A stretch of DNA of 64,000 bases from Planctomycetota bacterium (lineage in GTDB: Bacteria > Planctomycetota > Phycisphaerae > UBA1845 > UTPLA1), in contig JACRIM010000039.1 in the NCBI GenBank assembly GCA_016235815.1, forward strand, positions 62,001-126,000, given 5' to 3'. This document shows positions 16,856 through 25,874 of this stretch, piece by piece; position 1 is the stretch's first letter, and each line of letters opens with the position of its first letter. Position numbers and translations under genes: made by a program. The notes under the pieces are model-generated. The model was given only the letters and a program-made list of their open reading frames with translations, ran no database searches and was not told the DNA's origin.

Positions 16856-17197
16856 GTGCTTATCTCGACCGTATTTCTTGACCTCACCCATCCCTTGGCC
16901 TTAGATTATCGAAGGATTCAGGCCGCGTTTATGGCCCTTCCGGCGCCACAAGCAGATCGCCCCAACAGCCTCCTGGGTACGATGACGACGGAGGAATGGA
17001 TGCTCGTTCGCCTGCGCGACCAGCTTTACGGGGGGCACTGGGATGAGATGCGGATCGACCTGGAGCAACGGCGGCGAGGTGAGCCGTACATCTTCAAGCT
17101 CGTGCATCGAATCGAAGAAGACCTCGAGCGGATCGCCCGCTTGCAGGAATTGGAAACGCGGCTCGGAATAAACCTCGGCACCCATCTGCCGAAGTAG
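16856..17197 (+). CDS. Conserved-looking small protein, function unknown
   Basis: A 113-residue protein that I cannot place. The start is GTG 16856 with GGTGGTGAT just upstream; an internal ATG at 16931 is possible. The C-terminal 70 residues are helical and charged (EEWMLVRLRDQLYGGHWDE, then FKLVHRIEEDLERIARL), consistent with a soluble protein. There is no signal peptide or metal motif. It lies about 100 bases before the PQQ propeller gene on the same strand and could be its operon leader gene. The opposite strand is also open but yields Ser/Arg-rich shadow sequence. Confidence 0.6.
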   Translation: MLISTVFLDLTHPLALDYRRIQAAFMALPAPQADRPNSLLGTMTTEEWMLVRLRDQLYGGHWDEMRIDLEQRRRGEPYIFKLVHRIEEDLERIARLQELETRLGINLGTHLPK

Positions 17198-17294
17198 CCA
17201 AGCTGACACCGCATCCGGGGGACGCGGTCGCCACACAGTAGTTGACCTACCGCGACGGTCTCGGCCGTCGGTATCCATCCTTGGGAGAGAACGT

Positions 17295-19232
17295 ATGCGT
17301 GCACAACGAATTGCAGTTGGGTTGTCGCTCGCGCTGACACTAACGGCGTCGGCCGTGGCGCGCGGCTCGGACTTCGTGACCGATGCGGACCTGAAGCGCC
17401 TCGACCTGCAGCGATTCTGGCACCTGCACCTCCCGCTGGAAGGCGGCGAATCGGTCACGCGAATGGCGCTTGTTGAGGACACCGTCTATGCGATGACGTC
17501 CGCCAATCGGGCCTTGTCGGTGCACGGCGGCACGGGCGTCGTCCGATGGTCGAATTTCGTCGCCGACGAAGGTCAGACAATTCGCGGCCCGTCGCACGCT
17601 TCCAAGTACGTTTTCTTCACCACGCCCGGCGCCGTTCGTGTTTTCGACCGGCAGACGGGCGAATTGGCCGGCCAGCCGCGCACCCTTCGTGGCGTGGTCA
17701 TCGAAGTCATCAGCGAAACCGTCACGATCAGCATCGGCGAAGAACACGGGGTGCAGATCGGGGACGTGCTCAACATCTATCACGGCAATGAACTCGGTGA
17801 CAAGGAAGGCCCGGTCTTGGCGACGCTCAAGGTCACGTCGGTGCAACGCCGCACCTCGCGAGGACGCATGGAGCGGATGAGCGCGACCGAAAAGCCCAAA
17901 TCCGGCGACAAGGTCGAAGCCGATGTAACGATTCCATTGAAGGAAGTGAAGCTCCCCTTCGCGGCGAGCAGCGCGGCCATCTCGGATAACAAGCGAATCT
18001 ACTTCGGCGCGGCGAATCAACGGTTTTATGCGATCGACATGCTGTCGGGCGTGCAGATTTGGCAGCTCGGCACGCCGCAAACCGTTTCAGCCTCGCCGGT
18101 GCTCGTGAAAGACACACTCTACATCGCCGGTCAGGATGGGCTGGTGATTTCCTGCACCCGCGATGAGAAGGCAAAGAACTGGACCTTTTCCACCGAGGCG
18201 CCGATCTTCGCCGACATGGTCGTCACGGATTCGCGCGTATTCGTCGCCTCGACCGACCGCTCACTGTATTGCATCGATCGAATCAGCGGCCGACGCATCT
18301 GGCGCGAGCGCTTTGATACGCCGTTGAACTCGTCGCCGATCGTCGCCGGACACAATATCTATCAACTCGTCCCCGATCAGGGCCTGATCGTGCTCGACGC
18401 CGAAAGCGGCAAGCGCGTGTGGAAGCGCCCCGAGGGCGGCCGACTGCTCGGACAGATGGGTGATGACGCCTATCTGATCGGGTCGGATGGTTCACCGGAG
18501 ATTTTGCGCGTCAGTGCGGCCGACGGTCGCAAGAAGGAAGAAGCACCCGCCGCGATGGCGGAGTTCGCGCTTGCCGGGCTTGCGAGCCAGTCCATGTTCC
18601 TCGGCAACGCGATCGGCGATGTGGTGTGCCTGAGGCCGGCATCAGCGCCCCGGCTGAAGGTCGAGCACCTGCAGGAAGCGCTACGCGTCGACCGCAAGGT
18701 GCAGCTTGCCGCCGAGATGGATGCAAAGATCAAGTCCGACGAGGCGAAGAAGAAAGCTGCGATGGCACAGGAGCCGAAGAAACGCGGCTTGTTCGATGAT
18801 GACACGGGCCTCGCCAGCCGCAGCACAGCCAAGCCGGTCGGCGGACATGGCCTGATCAAACCGAAGGAAGAGCCGACGACGACCTCGCAACCGGCCGACG
18901 ACGATGCGGAAAAGGCAACGGAGGAGCCGGCCGCCGAAGGCGAAGCCGCAGAAAAGACCGAGGCCGCCGAAGAAAAGAAGACCGACGAAGAATCGGACGA
19001 CGAAGATGCCGACGCCAAGAAGGATGGCGAAGAAAAGAAGGACGCCGAGGAAGAGGACGCCGACGAAGGCGACGAGGAGGGCGACAAGGCCAAGGAAGGC
19101 GAAAAGAAGGACGACGAGAAGGCGTCGGACGACGAAGAAAAAGACGATGAAGAGGCCAAGGAAGAAAAGAAGCCCGGCGAGCGGGACGAAAAGGCCGGCG
19201 AAAAGAAGAAGGAAAAGGACGAAGACGACTAA
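17295..19232 (+). CDS. Exported PQQ-like beta-propeller protein with FlgT-C-like insert and acidic tail
   Basis: A 645-residue secreted protein. Residues 1-24 form a signal peptide (basic start, LSLALTLTASAVA). Propeller blades follow with PQQ-type repeats such as VHGGTGVVRWS, IDMLSGVQIWQ, IDRISGRRIWR and LDAESGKRVWK. Between blades, about residues 135-210, there is a FlgT-C-like barrel (VISETVTISIGEEHG with GDVLNIYHG). From about residue 500 to the end the chain is Glu/Lys/Asp-rich low complexity, highly acidic. GGGAGAG precedes ATG 17295. It probably scaffolds an envelope complex rather than acting as a quinoprotein enzyme, since no dehydrogenase active site is visible. A T-tailed hairpin follows. 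Confidence 0.82.
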   Translation: MRAQRIAVGLSLALTLTASAVARGSDFVTDADLKRLDLQRFWHLHLPLEGGESVTRMALVEDTVYAMTSANRALSVHGGTGVVRWSNFVADEGQTIRGPSHASKYVFFTTPGAVRVFDRQTGELAGQPRTLRGVVIEVISETVTISIGEEHGVQIGDVLNIYHGNELGDKEGPVLATLKVTSVQRRTSRGRMERMSATEKPKSGDKVEADVTIPLKEVKLPFAASSAAISDNKRIYFGAANQRFYAIDMLSGVQIWQLGTPQTVSASPVLVKDTLYIAGQDGLVISCTRDEKAKNWTFSTEAPIFADMVVTDSRVFVASTDRSLYCIDRISGRRIWRERFDTPLNSSPIVAGHNIYQLVPDQGLIVLDAESGKRVWKRPEGGRLLGQMGDDAYLIGSDGSPEILRVSAADGRKKEEAPAAMAEFALAGLASQSMFLGNAIGDVVCLRPASAPRLKVEHLQEALRVDRKVQLAAEMDAKIKSDEAKKKAAMAQEPKKRGLFDDDTGLASRSTAKPVGGHGLIKPKEEPTTTSQPADDDAEKATEEPAAEGEAAEKTEAAEEKKTDEESDDEDADAKKDGEEKKDAEEEDADEGDEEGDKAKEGEKKDDEKASDDEEKDDEEAKEEKKPGERDEKAGEKKKEKDEDD

Positions 19233-19305
19233 TCGTCAAGAATTCACAACACGCTGAATCGTCGGCCCGCCGAAATCTGGCGGGTTCAGCGATCACGGGT
19301 ATCCT

Positions 19306-19347
19306 AACGACCGGTCTCGCAGGTGCGGGGCCGGTCGTTTTTCTTTT
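19306..19347 (+). terminator. Intrinsic terminator of the PQQ protein gene
   Basis: AACGACCGG (19306-19314) pairs with CCGGTCGTT (19331-19339) around a 16-base loop and runs into TTTTTCTTTT. It lies 73 bases after the PQQ gene stop and only 12 bases before the purH start, so purH either has a promoter inside this segment or depends on read-through. Confidence 0.8.
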
Positions 19348-19358
19348 CAAGGGATGCT

Positions 19359-21704
19359 GTGGCCGAGCGCAAGATTAAGCGGGCACTCATCGCCGTCTAT
19401 GACAAGACCGGCATCGCGGATTTCGCCCGCGCCCTCGTGGACGAGTTCGGTATCGAGATCATCTCCACCGGTGGTACGGCCAAGCATCTGAAGGACGCCG
19501 GCATCCCCGTCACGATGGTCGAGGAAGTAACCGGCTTTCCCGAGATGCTCGACGGCCGCGTGAAGACCTTGCACCCGAAGATCCACGCAGCCATCCTCGC
19601 CGACCGCGACAACCCAGAACACATGCGCCAACTCGCCGAGCACGGGATCAAGCCGATCGACATGGTGGTGGTGAATCTGTACCCGTTCGAGAAAACGGTG
19701 GCCGACCCGAACTGCACGATGGAGCAGGCGATTGAGATGATCGACATCGGCGGGCCGTGCATGTTGCGTGCGGCGGCGAAGAATCATCGGCATGTGCTGG
19801 TGGTTCCTTACAGTTGTTACGACGAAGTCCTGGCATACTTGCTGGGGATGCCTTCGCAACGCGACGTGCGTCAATACAACACCGCATGTGCGTTTGCGCT
19901 TACCAATGAGTATGACAAACGGATTGTCGAGTATTTTCAGGGCCGGGTTGGAGGCCGCAATGCATGGAAACGCGCGAACGCCGCTTCTGCAATTCCATGG
20001 GATGCACCTGACTCGCTTGACCTCGATTTAGAGTTGATCTGCCCTTCGAAATACGGCGAAAACCCTCATCAGCGAGGAGGCTATTACGGCTCCAACGACG
20101 GCGGGATTGAGAGGTGCCTCCAGATTCTGGGCGACTTCATAGCGGCGCAACCGACCATCTCATTCAACAACTATGTCGATGCCGATGCAGCCTTGGCGTT
20201 GTGTTCCGAGTTGACGCAGGCAGGTGAGGCTTTGTGGCACCGGTTTTCAACCGGTGTCTGTAGCACAGGTTTTCAACCTGTGCAGGTCCGCCCGGATGTC
20301 ATTGAGACTCGGAAATCAACATCCATTCAATTTGAGACCATAACTCGCCGCAATCTCCCCCATCTCCAGGTCCCCGGATCAACCTACTTTGTGACATTTC
20401 GGCTGCGCGCGGGGGTACTCGTGCCTGAGGAACGCTCAATTGTCCTTGACGCTTGCAAGTTCTGGCACGGGAAAAAAATGACACTGCATTGTGTGGTGAT
20501 CATGCCGGATCATGTTCACCTGCTGATGACACCACACGAGTTGTCACCGGGCAATTGGGTTCCGCTGAGTGAGCTGTTGCATAGCATCAAGCGGCATTCC
20601 GCAAATGAAATCAATAAGGCCCGCGGTGCGACTGGTTCACTTTGGCTGGATGAGTCCTTTGACCGAATGGTGCGAAACAACCGCGAGTTCATGGAGAAAT
20701 GGGAGTACATGGAGGCCAACCCGGTTACTGCCGGAATAGCGAAACCCGGTGAATACCCATGGTGGTGGCAGTCGAGTACGGGGTTTCAAGAGACTCTCGA
20801 TGACACTCACAGGTTGGAAACCTGTGATACAGGACACCGGTTGGAAACCGGTGCCACAGGTTCGGGTGCCGCAAGTGCTGGTTCTCCTAAGAGTGCGACC
20901 TGCTGTTTCATCAAACACACCAACGCCTGCGGAGTCGGAGTGGCGGATGATCCGATCGAGGCCTATCGACGGGCGTACCTCGGCGATGTGAACGCAGCCA
21001 TGGGCGGGATTCTCGCCGTGAACTTCGTAATAACCGCCGAGTTCGCCGAGGCGGTCATGCACTCGTTGGATCGCTGGGGCAAGGCGGAAGGGGCCGGGGC
21101 GTTTTTTGTTGAAGTGTGGGTCGCGCCCTCGTTCGACGAAGACGCGGTCAAAGTAATTCGCAGTGCCAAGAAATGGGGCGAAAACGTTCGCCTTCTCGCG
21201 GTGGGCGACATGAGCGCCGCGCCGGATGCTAATGCTCTTGAATACAAAACAATCGCCGGCGGCATGCTCGTTCAGACGCGCGACAATCTCGGCCTCAACG
21301 AAGATCATTGGAAGGTCGTCACAAAACGGCAACCGACCGAATCTGAAATGTCAGATCTGAGATTATCATGGCTCATCGCCAAGCACACCAAGAGCAACGC
21401 CATCAGCATCTGCAAGGACGGCATGCTCATCGGCAACGGCGCGGGGCAGATGAGTCGCGTCATGAGTTGCCGAATTGCGACGTGGCTGGCAAAGGAAAAT
21501 GGTCATTCCGACATGCTGGCGGGGTCGGCTGCAGCAAGTGATGCGTTTTTCCCCTTTCGCGACGGGCCGGACATTCTCATGGACGCCGGCGTAACGGCCA
21601 TCATTCAGCCCGGCGGCAGCAAGCGCGACGAAGACACCATCAAGGCCTGCGACGAGCGCGGCGTGGCCATGATCTTCACCGGGACGCGGCACTTCAAGCA
21701 CTAA
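19359..21704 (+). CDS. purH: Bifunctional AICAR transformylase/IMP cyclohydrolase interrupted in frame by a RAYT transposase
   Basis: An open frame of 781 codons, against about 520 for normal PurH, which performs the last two steps of IMP synthesis. The cyclohydrolase part is intact (YDKTGIADFA, STGGTAKHLKDAG, GRVKTLHPKIHA, VNLYPFEKTV). The transformylase part carries Lys519-His520 in IKHTNACGVG, GAGQMSRV and SDAFFPFRDG. Between them, about residues 294-499 are foreign: a Y1-type transposase with MPDHVHLL (His385/His387) and Tyr450, bounded by REP palindromes. No stop or frameshift breaks the frame. GTG 19359 follows AAGGGA; an upstream GTG at 19323 lies inside the terminator. Whether the fused protein folds and works is unknown, but both catalytic regions look undamaged. 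Confidence 0.9.
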   Translation: MAERKIKRALIAVYDKTGIADFARALVDEFGIEIISTGGTAKHLKDAGIPVTMVEEVTGFPEMLDGRVKTLHPKIHAAILADRDNPEHMRQLAEHGIKPIDMVVVNLYPFEKTVADPNCTMEQAIEMIDIGGPCMLRAAAKNHRHVLVVPYSCYDEVLAYLLGMPSQRDVRQYNTACAFALTNEYDKRIVEYFQGRVGGRNAWKRANAASAIPWDAPDSLDLDLELICPSKYGENPHQRGGYYGSNDGGIERCLQILGDFIAAQPTISFNNYVDADAALALCSELTQAGEALWHRFSTGVCSTGFQPVQVRPDVIETRKSTSIQFETITRRNLPHLQVPGSTYFVTFRLRAGVLVPEERSIVLDACKFWHGKKMTLHCVVIMPDHVHLLMTPHELSPGNWVPLSELLHSIKRHSANEINKARGATGSLWLDESFDRMVRNNREFMEKWEYMEANPVTAGIAKPGEYPWWWQSSTGFQETLDDTHRLETCDTGHRLETGATGSGAASAGSPKSATCCFIKHTNACGVGVADDPIEAYRRAYLGDVNAAMGGILAVNFVITAEFAEAVMHSLDRWGKAEGAGAFFVEVWVAPSFDEDAVKVIRSAKKWGENVRLLAVGDMSAAPDANALEYKTIAGGMLVQTRDNLGLNEDHWKVVTKRQPTESEMSDLRLSWLIAKHTKSNAISICKDGMLIGNGAGQMSRVMSCRIATWLAKENGHSDMLAGSAAASDAFFPFRDGPDILMDAGVTAIIQPGGSKRDEDTIKACDERGVAMIFTGTRHFKH
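20238..20282. repeat. REP pair, left side of RAYT
   Basis: Two 19-base palindromes, caccggttttcaaccggtg and cacaggttttcaacctgtg, separated by seven bases. Each is an 8-bp stem with a three-base loop. In the purH frame they encode the HRFSTG and TGFQPV peptides. Confidence 0.9.
20808..20853. repeat. REP pair, right side of RAYT (inverted)
   Basis: Palindromes cacaggttggaaacctgtg and caccggttggaaaccggtg, the mirror image of the left pair with one loop base changed. In the purH frame they encode HRLETCDTG and HRLETGATG. Confidence 0.9.
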
Positions 21705-21713
21705 CGCGGCCGC

Positions 21714-23468
21714 TCAATCCTTTCGCCACCGTCGCACCTCATACCCTCCGGGCGAGTTCGTCGGCTCCGCCCATGGAAAATGGGTAATCAACTCGCCTTC
21801 GGGAAAATACCCCGGCTGTTCGATCACGAATCCGCGCGCTCCATGCGGCAGCGAATCCCACGCCTGACGGAATAACTGTTGAGCGTCGGGGTAATTCAGC
21901 GGGTCGCGCGGCGTGAACAAATATCGCCCAACGCGAATCACCTGATGAAAGTTCACCGGCCCGTGCGCCACCAATGGTGGCTCGGCGTGAAGTTCTTTCG
22001 GCGGTATCGGCTCGGCGAGCAGTGCATAGATATACGCCTGATTCGCGCGATTGGTGACCAGCACGAAATCAGCTTCGTTGCGCCGCGCGGCCACGTATTC
22101 CAACGCCCGAATGAGCGGCGTCTGGTATCCGAGTTCGGCATGCGCGGGATACACGCGAAAGTACTGATGCGCGAACCACGCCGCATTCGCAGCAAACAGC
22201 ACGCCGAATGCCAGCCGCGCGGCGCGTGTGCTTGACAACCTCCAGACCTTCATCCGCTCGCACATCCAGTCCGCCCCCACCGCACCCAGGATCGGCCAGA
22301 GCGTCATCGCCGTGATAACACGAATCATGTGTGGCTGAATATCGTCGCAGATGGCCGCGGGCAGCGGCGTGAGCACCAGCCAAAGAAGCAGCGTGCGCGA
22401 CAACGGATCCGTGCGGCTTCGTCGCGCCACCACAAAAACGCCAATCACGATCAGCGGCGCAACGACCCACAGGTGCATCCCGACGCCGGGGATACCGACC
22501 GTCGTGATTTCCTCGGGGTGCGTCACCAGCAAGATGGGGTTGAAATAGGACAGGTAATAGCCGATCGCCCTGGGAATGCTTGCCGGAAGCGCCGCGGCCG
22601 AGAAATCAAGCATCGCAATCTTCGCGCGAGCCGCAAGCCGTTCCGGCTGTCGCAACATCGTGATCCAAAGCGGCGCGCCAGCAATAATCGCCGACGCCAC
22701 GAATGCAACGCACGCCCGGCGCGTTCCCCAATCCGAGCACTGAGGCGCCAGCCCAGTGGCAAGTCTCGAAGTCCCCGACGATGAGTTGATCCAAAGCTCT
22801 TTATAGAAGCACCAATTGCATATTACCAACGCAACGCAAAGGAGAGGCACAACCATGCGCGTCGAAGGATAGGCCCACGCGCAAAACGCCAGCATCGTCG
22901 CGCTCACCACCGCCCACCTTGTCGAACCTCGCCATTTCGCCGCGCCCGGCAGCAGACCGGCTCGCTCGGCCGCATAAAGTCCCGCCGTCAGAAAAAACGG
23001 CACGTACCCAAACTCCCATCCGGTCCGCGTCACCAGCACATGCCACGGATCGAGCGCGAGAAACAACGCGGCCATCAAGGCCAGCCGCTCCGAATGCGCC
23101 CGCCGCAGCCAATCCCAGACGAGCGCCACGGTCACAACGCTCAACAGCGCATCAGGCAGGCGCACCGCGAGCGTGGTTGGCCCTAGGATGGCGACAAACG
23201 GAATCGTGAGGTAGGTCGTGAGCGCCGCGGTGAAGTCGCCTTCGCCGTAGCTTTCAAGAAAGAAAGGCCACGTGCGGCTCGTGCGATCCTTGCCCGTGTC
23301 GAACAGGCTCCACGCATCGTACAGCCGGGAGGCCTCGTCTTGATTCAGGGGGGGCGGCGCCGAATCCAGTGCGGGAAGTCGCAGCAGTGCCGCCGCGAAA
23401 AGAATGATTGCAATCGAACGTCGCGGCGACAGCCACCCCGGGGTACTTCGCGGCGCAACGTGGCTCAT
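21714..23468 (-). CDS. GT-C family membrane glycosyltransferase (ArnT/PMT-like)
   Basis: A 584-residue polytopic protein with ten or more hydrophobic helices and a soluble C-terminal domain. The first periplasmic loop carries NQDEASR, the Asp-Glu acidic pair expected for catalysis in GT-C enzymes of the GT39/GT83 group, which transfer sugars from polyprenyl-phosphate donors. Acceptor is unknown. Its start overlaps the stop of the thioredoxin-like gene (ATGA at 23465-23468), so it is the last gene of a minus-strand operon with ribD and that protein. A second, unrelated-looking GT-C gene lies at 60692. Confidence 0.82.
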   Translation of the reverse strand: MSHVAPRSTPGWLSPRRSIAIILFAAALLRLPALDSAPPPLNQDEASRLYDAWSLFDTGKDRTSRTWPFFLESYGEGDFTAALTTYLTIPFVAILGPTTLAVRLPDALLSVVTVALVWDWLRRAHSERLALMAALFLALDPWHVLVTRTGWEFGYVPFFLTAGLYAAERAGLLPGAAKWRGSTRWAVVSATMLAFCAWAYPSTRMVVPLLCVALVICNWCFYKELWINSSSGTSRLATGLAPQCSDWGTRRACVAFVASAIIAGAPLWITMLRQPERLAARAKIAMLDFSAAALPASIPRAIGYYLSYFNPILLVTHPEEITTVGIPGVGMHLWVVAPLIVIGVFVVARRSRTDPLSRTLLLWLVLTPLPAAICDDIQPHMIRVITAMTLWPILGAVGADWMCERMKVWRLSSTRAARLAFGVLFAANAAWFAHQYFRVYPAHAELGYQTPLIRALEYVAARRNEADFVLVTNRANQAYIYALLAEPIPPKELHAEPPLVAHGPVNFHQVIRVGRYLFTPRDPLNYPDAQQLFRQAWDSLPHGARGFVIEQPGYFPEGELITHFPWAEPTNSPGGYEVRRWRKD

Positions 23469-24688
23469 TTCGAATTCAGCTTTTCCTCAATCAACTTGGC
23501 GAAGTTTTCTTCCGTGCGGGGGTCATAACCGCGGACGATCTGCAGAATCTTGCCGTCCGGGTCGATCAAAAAGATCGCGGGGATACCCGTCACGCCGTAA
23601 GCCGTCGCCGCCTGATCGGCCTTGAGCAATTGCGGATAGGTGAAGCCCTTTGACTTGATATACGCCATCGGGTCGGCCTGCGGAGAACGCTCCCAGCAAT
23701 TCGCCCCAAAGACAATGACCGGCTTGCCCTTCATGCGTTCGTGCAGCTTTTGCAACCCGGGCATCGCCATCTTGCACGGCCCGCACCATGTCGCCCAGAA
23801 GTCAATCACCACAAACGTACCGCGCAGGCTCTTGAGTGCGATCTTCTTGCCGTCGGACGACTGCAGTTCCCAATCGGGCGCGTCTGCGCCGATCGCCACC
23901 GCGCCGCGCTGTTGCTGCTGCGGCTGTTGGACTTCCATTGTCTCGCGGGTGTATCCTACCGGGCAATCGAGAACGAAGTGGCTGTCCTCAATCTTCGGCT
24001 GCGTATCAAGGCCTTCGACGCTGAAGATCACCGTGCCCTGGGTGATTTCCTGCTTGCCTTGCATCCGAAACGCGATGGCCGTTTCAATGCGTCGCAAAAG
24101 GCTGTCTTTCTTGCCGAGGTAGATCTTGGCCGTGCGCATCCCGTTCGCGTCGTACTTCACACTGACGACATCGCACTCAACGCCCTGCACGGTGACGTTT
24201 CCGTCAAAAAGTACCGTACCGCTCTTGGCTTCATCACTAAATGCGGCATCGGAAAGGAACTTCTCCTGATAAAGCATGTTGACCGGCTGAAGCGACGCCA
24301 TCTCTGCTTTGCCGACCGAAAGGCGCTTACGTGCATCCTCTCGCAGGAGGATGTCCGTGCCGTTGTTCACGAAGATGACGTTCTCGATTGATTCCTTTGG
24401 TCCTTCGGGAGTCATCGATCGAGTGACCGCGTTCGCGTCGATTCGCACCTGCTTGAGCTTGCCCACGCCGAGCTTCCGCGCAAGCACCTTGCCGCTCATG
24501 GCCGGAAACTGACCGGCGAATTGACCCTCCGCATAAAGCTTGGCGGTGTACGACACGGCCGACAATGCGGCCGCCGCGGCGTTGGCCTTGGTCAGCAGGT
24601 CGCGCGCATCCTTGGCGCCGTTCGGTTCGGCCGCGGCAATGGTCGCGCAGAGTAAAGGCACGCAATAGAGTAGACGTTGCAATCGCAT
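23465..24688 (-). CDS. Exported TlpA-like thioredoxin with N-terminal LolA/DUF2092-like domain
   Basis: Predicted 407 residues. The start ATG 24688 has CGGAG six bases upstream and gives a clean signal peptide (MRLQRLLYCVPLLCATIAAA); longer frames to 24925 are Arg/Ser-rich and unlikely. Residues about 25-240 look like the beta-rich lipoprotein-carrier or DUF2092 type fold seen in many planctomycete proteins. The C-terminal 150 residues are a TlpA-type thioredoxin with WCGPC and the cis-proline segment TGIPAIFLID. It is probably a periplasmic disulfide reductase or a redox-linked carrier. It sits between ribD and the GT-C gene. Confidence 0.85.
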   Translation of the reverse strand: MRLQRLLYCVPLLCATIAAAEPNGAKDARDLLTKANAAAAALSAVSYTAKLYAEGQFAGQFPAMSGKVLARKLGVGKLKQVRIDANAVTRSMTPEGPKESIENVIFVNNGTDILLREDARKRLSVGKAEMASLQPVNMLYQEKFLSDAAFSDEAKSGTVLFDGNVTVQGVECDVVSVKYDANGMRTAKIYLGKKDSLLRRIETAIAFRMQGKQEITQGTVIFSVEGLDTQPKIEDSHFVLDCPVGYTRETMEVQQPQQQQRGAVAIGADAPDWELQSSDGKKIALKSLRGTFVVIDFWATWCGPCKMAMPGLQKLHERMKGKPVIVFGANCWERSPQADPMAYIKSKGFTYPQLLKADQAATAYGVTGIPAIFLIDPDGKILQIVRGYDPRTEENFAKLIEEKLNSK

Positions 24689-24722
24689 CCAAGGCTCCGA
24701 CGTTTGACTGGGAATTCCGCCC

Positions 24723-25844
24723 TCAGCGGGTCCGGCTCGCGAAGCGAATAGTATAGCACAGATCGCCACGGTTCGAGTGAATCGCCATGACCTCGGCCTC
24801 GGGCAATTGGTCCATCGTGGCGGGTCCGAGATTGCGCAGCGGTCCCGGCGCGTTCTCGCCGCCGATGAGCCGGGGAGCGACAAAAATAAGTCCCTCGTCG
24901 GCGACCCGCTGTTCGACGAATTCACCCAGCGTCCGCCCCCCGCCTTCGACGAGGACGTTGGTCATCGCGCGATCACACAGTGTCCTCAAAAGTGCCCCAA
25001 GGCGAAGCGTCCGGCCGCGCATGGGCACGGCGATCACATCACAACCCCGGGCGATCAGAGCGCGAGCCTTTGCTGAATCCGACCTGGCGGCCGAAGTTGC
25101 GATCAGGGTTGGTTTGCGTCGCGCCGTGCGAACAAGTCGCGCGGCAAGTGGTGTCCGAAGTCGCGGGTCGATGACAACCCGCGTCGCCGCGCGACGTGGT
25201 CGAGCAAGGCGGGCCGTAAGGTCCGGATCATCGGCCATCACGGTGGCAACGCCGACAATCACTGCATCCATCCGCGCCCGGAGTTCGTGTACAACGCGCC
25301 GACTCTCAATGGTGCTGATCCACTTCGATTCGCCGGTTCTCGTCGCAATTTTGCCGTCGATGGACTGTGCCCACTTGAGATACACGTAGGGGCGGTGTTT
25401 CGTGAAACGCGTGATAAACGGAGCATTCAGGGCACGCGCATGCGATTCGAGTAATCCCACCATACACGGAATGCCGGCTGCCCGAAGCCGGCGAAAGCCC
25501 TTGCCGCTCACCAGGGGATTTGGATCCTTCATCGCCGCAATCACGCGCGAAACGCCTGCACGAATCAACGCATCGGTACACGGCGGCGTCCGACCATGGT
25601 GATTGCACGGCTCCAGCGTGACATACGCCGACGCGCCCACCGCCCGCTTCCCGGCGTCGCGAAGCGCCTCCACCTCCGCGTGCGGCCCGCCAAGTTTGTG
25701 ATGAAAGCCCCGCCCCACAACCCGGCCCTTCTTGACGAGAACGCAACCCACCATCGGATTCGGCTCGACCAGCCCGCGACCATTCGCCGCGAGGTCCAGG
25801 GCCTCGGACATGAACGCGATGTCGTGTTTTGTCCAGCCTGTCAT
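24723..25844 (-). CDS. ribD: Bifunctional riboflavin deaminase/reductase RibD
   Basis: Predicted 373-residue enzyme for steps two and three of riboflavin synthesis. The deaminase domain has the zinc motif GGPHAEVEAL and PCNHHGRTPPC, and the N-terminal EPNPMVGCV. The reductase domain starts near residue 150 (YVYLKWAQSIDGKIAT) and shows TRVVIDPRLRTP and VLVEGGG. The length is standard. I prefer ATG 25844 (MTGWTKHDIAF), close to the family start; GTG 25865 is an alternative. No other rib gene is nearby. It follows the NtrC-like gene by about 30 bases. Confidence 0.95.
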   Translation of the reverse strand: MTGWTKHDIAFMSEALDLAANGRGLVEPNPMVGCVLVKKGRVVGRGFHHKLGGPHAEVEALRDAGKRAVGASAYVTLEPCNHHGRTPPCTDALIRAGVSRVIAAMKDPNPLVSGKGFRRLRAAGIPCMVGLLESHARALNAPFITRFTKHRPYVYLKWAQSIDGKIATRTGESKWISTIESRRVVHELRARMDAVIVGVATVMADDPDLTARLARPRRAATRVVIDPRLRTPLAARLVRTARRKPTLIATSAARSDSAKARALIARGCDVIAVPMRGRTLRLGALLRTLCDRAMTNVLVEGGGRTLGEFVEQRVADEGLIFVAPRLIGGENAPGPLRNLGPATMDQLPEAEVMAIHSNRGDLCYTIRFASRTR

Positions 25845-25874
25845 TGAGAGCGCCAACGCCGGCACGAGCGGCGA

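Larger units (their letters stand above)
20238..20853 (+). mobile_element. RAYT element (REP-associated Y1 transposase with flanking REPs) inside purH
   Basis: A 616-base unit bounded by mirror-ordered palindromes: CACCGG type then CACAGG type on the left (20238-20256, 20264-20282), and CACAGG then CACCGG on the right (20808-20826, 20835-20853). Between them is a TnpA_REP-like reading frame (TYFVTFRL, MPDHVHLLM, EKWEYMEANPVTAG) with the HUH histidines and the catalytic tyrosine. It reads in the purH direction and frame and has no stop of its own. RAYTs normally excise or copy single-stranded REP DNA; the family role in spreading REPs is established, activity here is not. Confidence 0.88.

Noticed and set aside
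16901-17482. Minus-strand frame of 193 codons opposite the 113-residue protein
   Set aside because: Ser/Arg-rich shadow; the plus frame has better codon pattern and a ribosome site.
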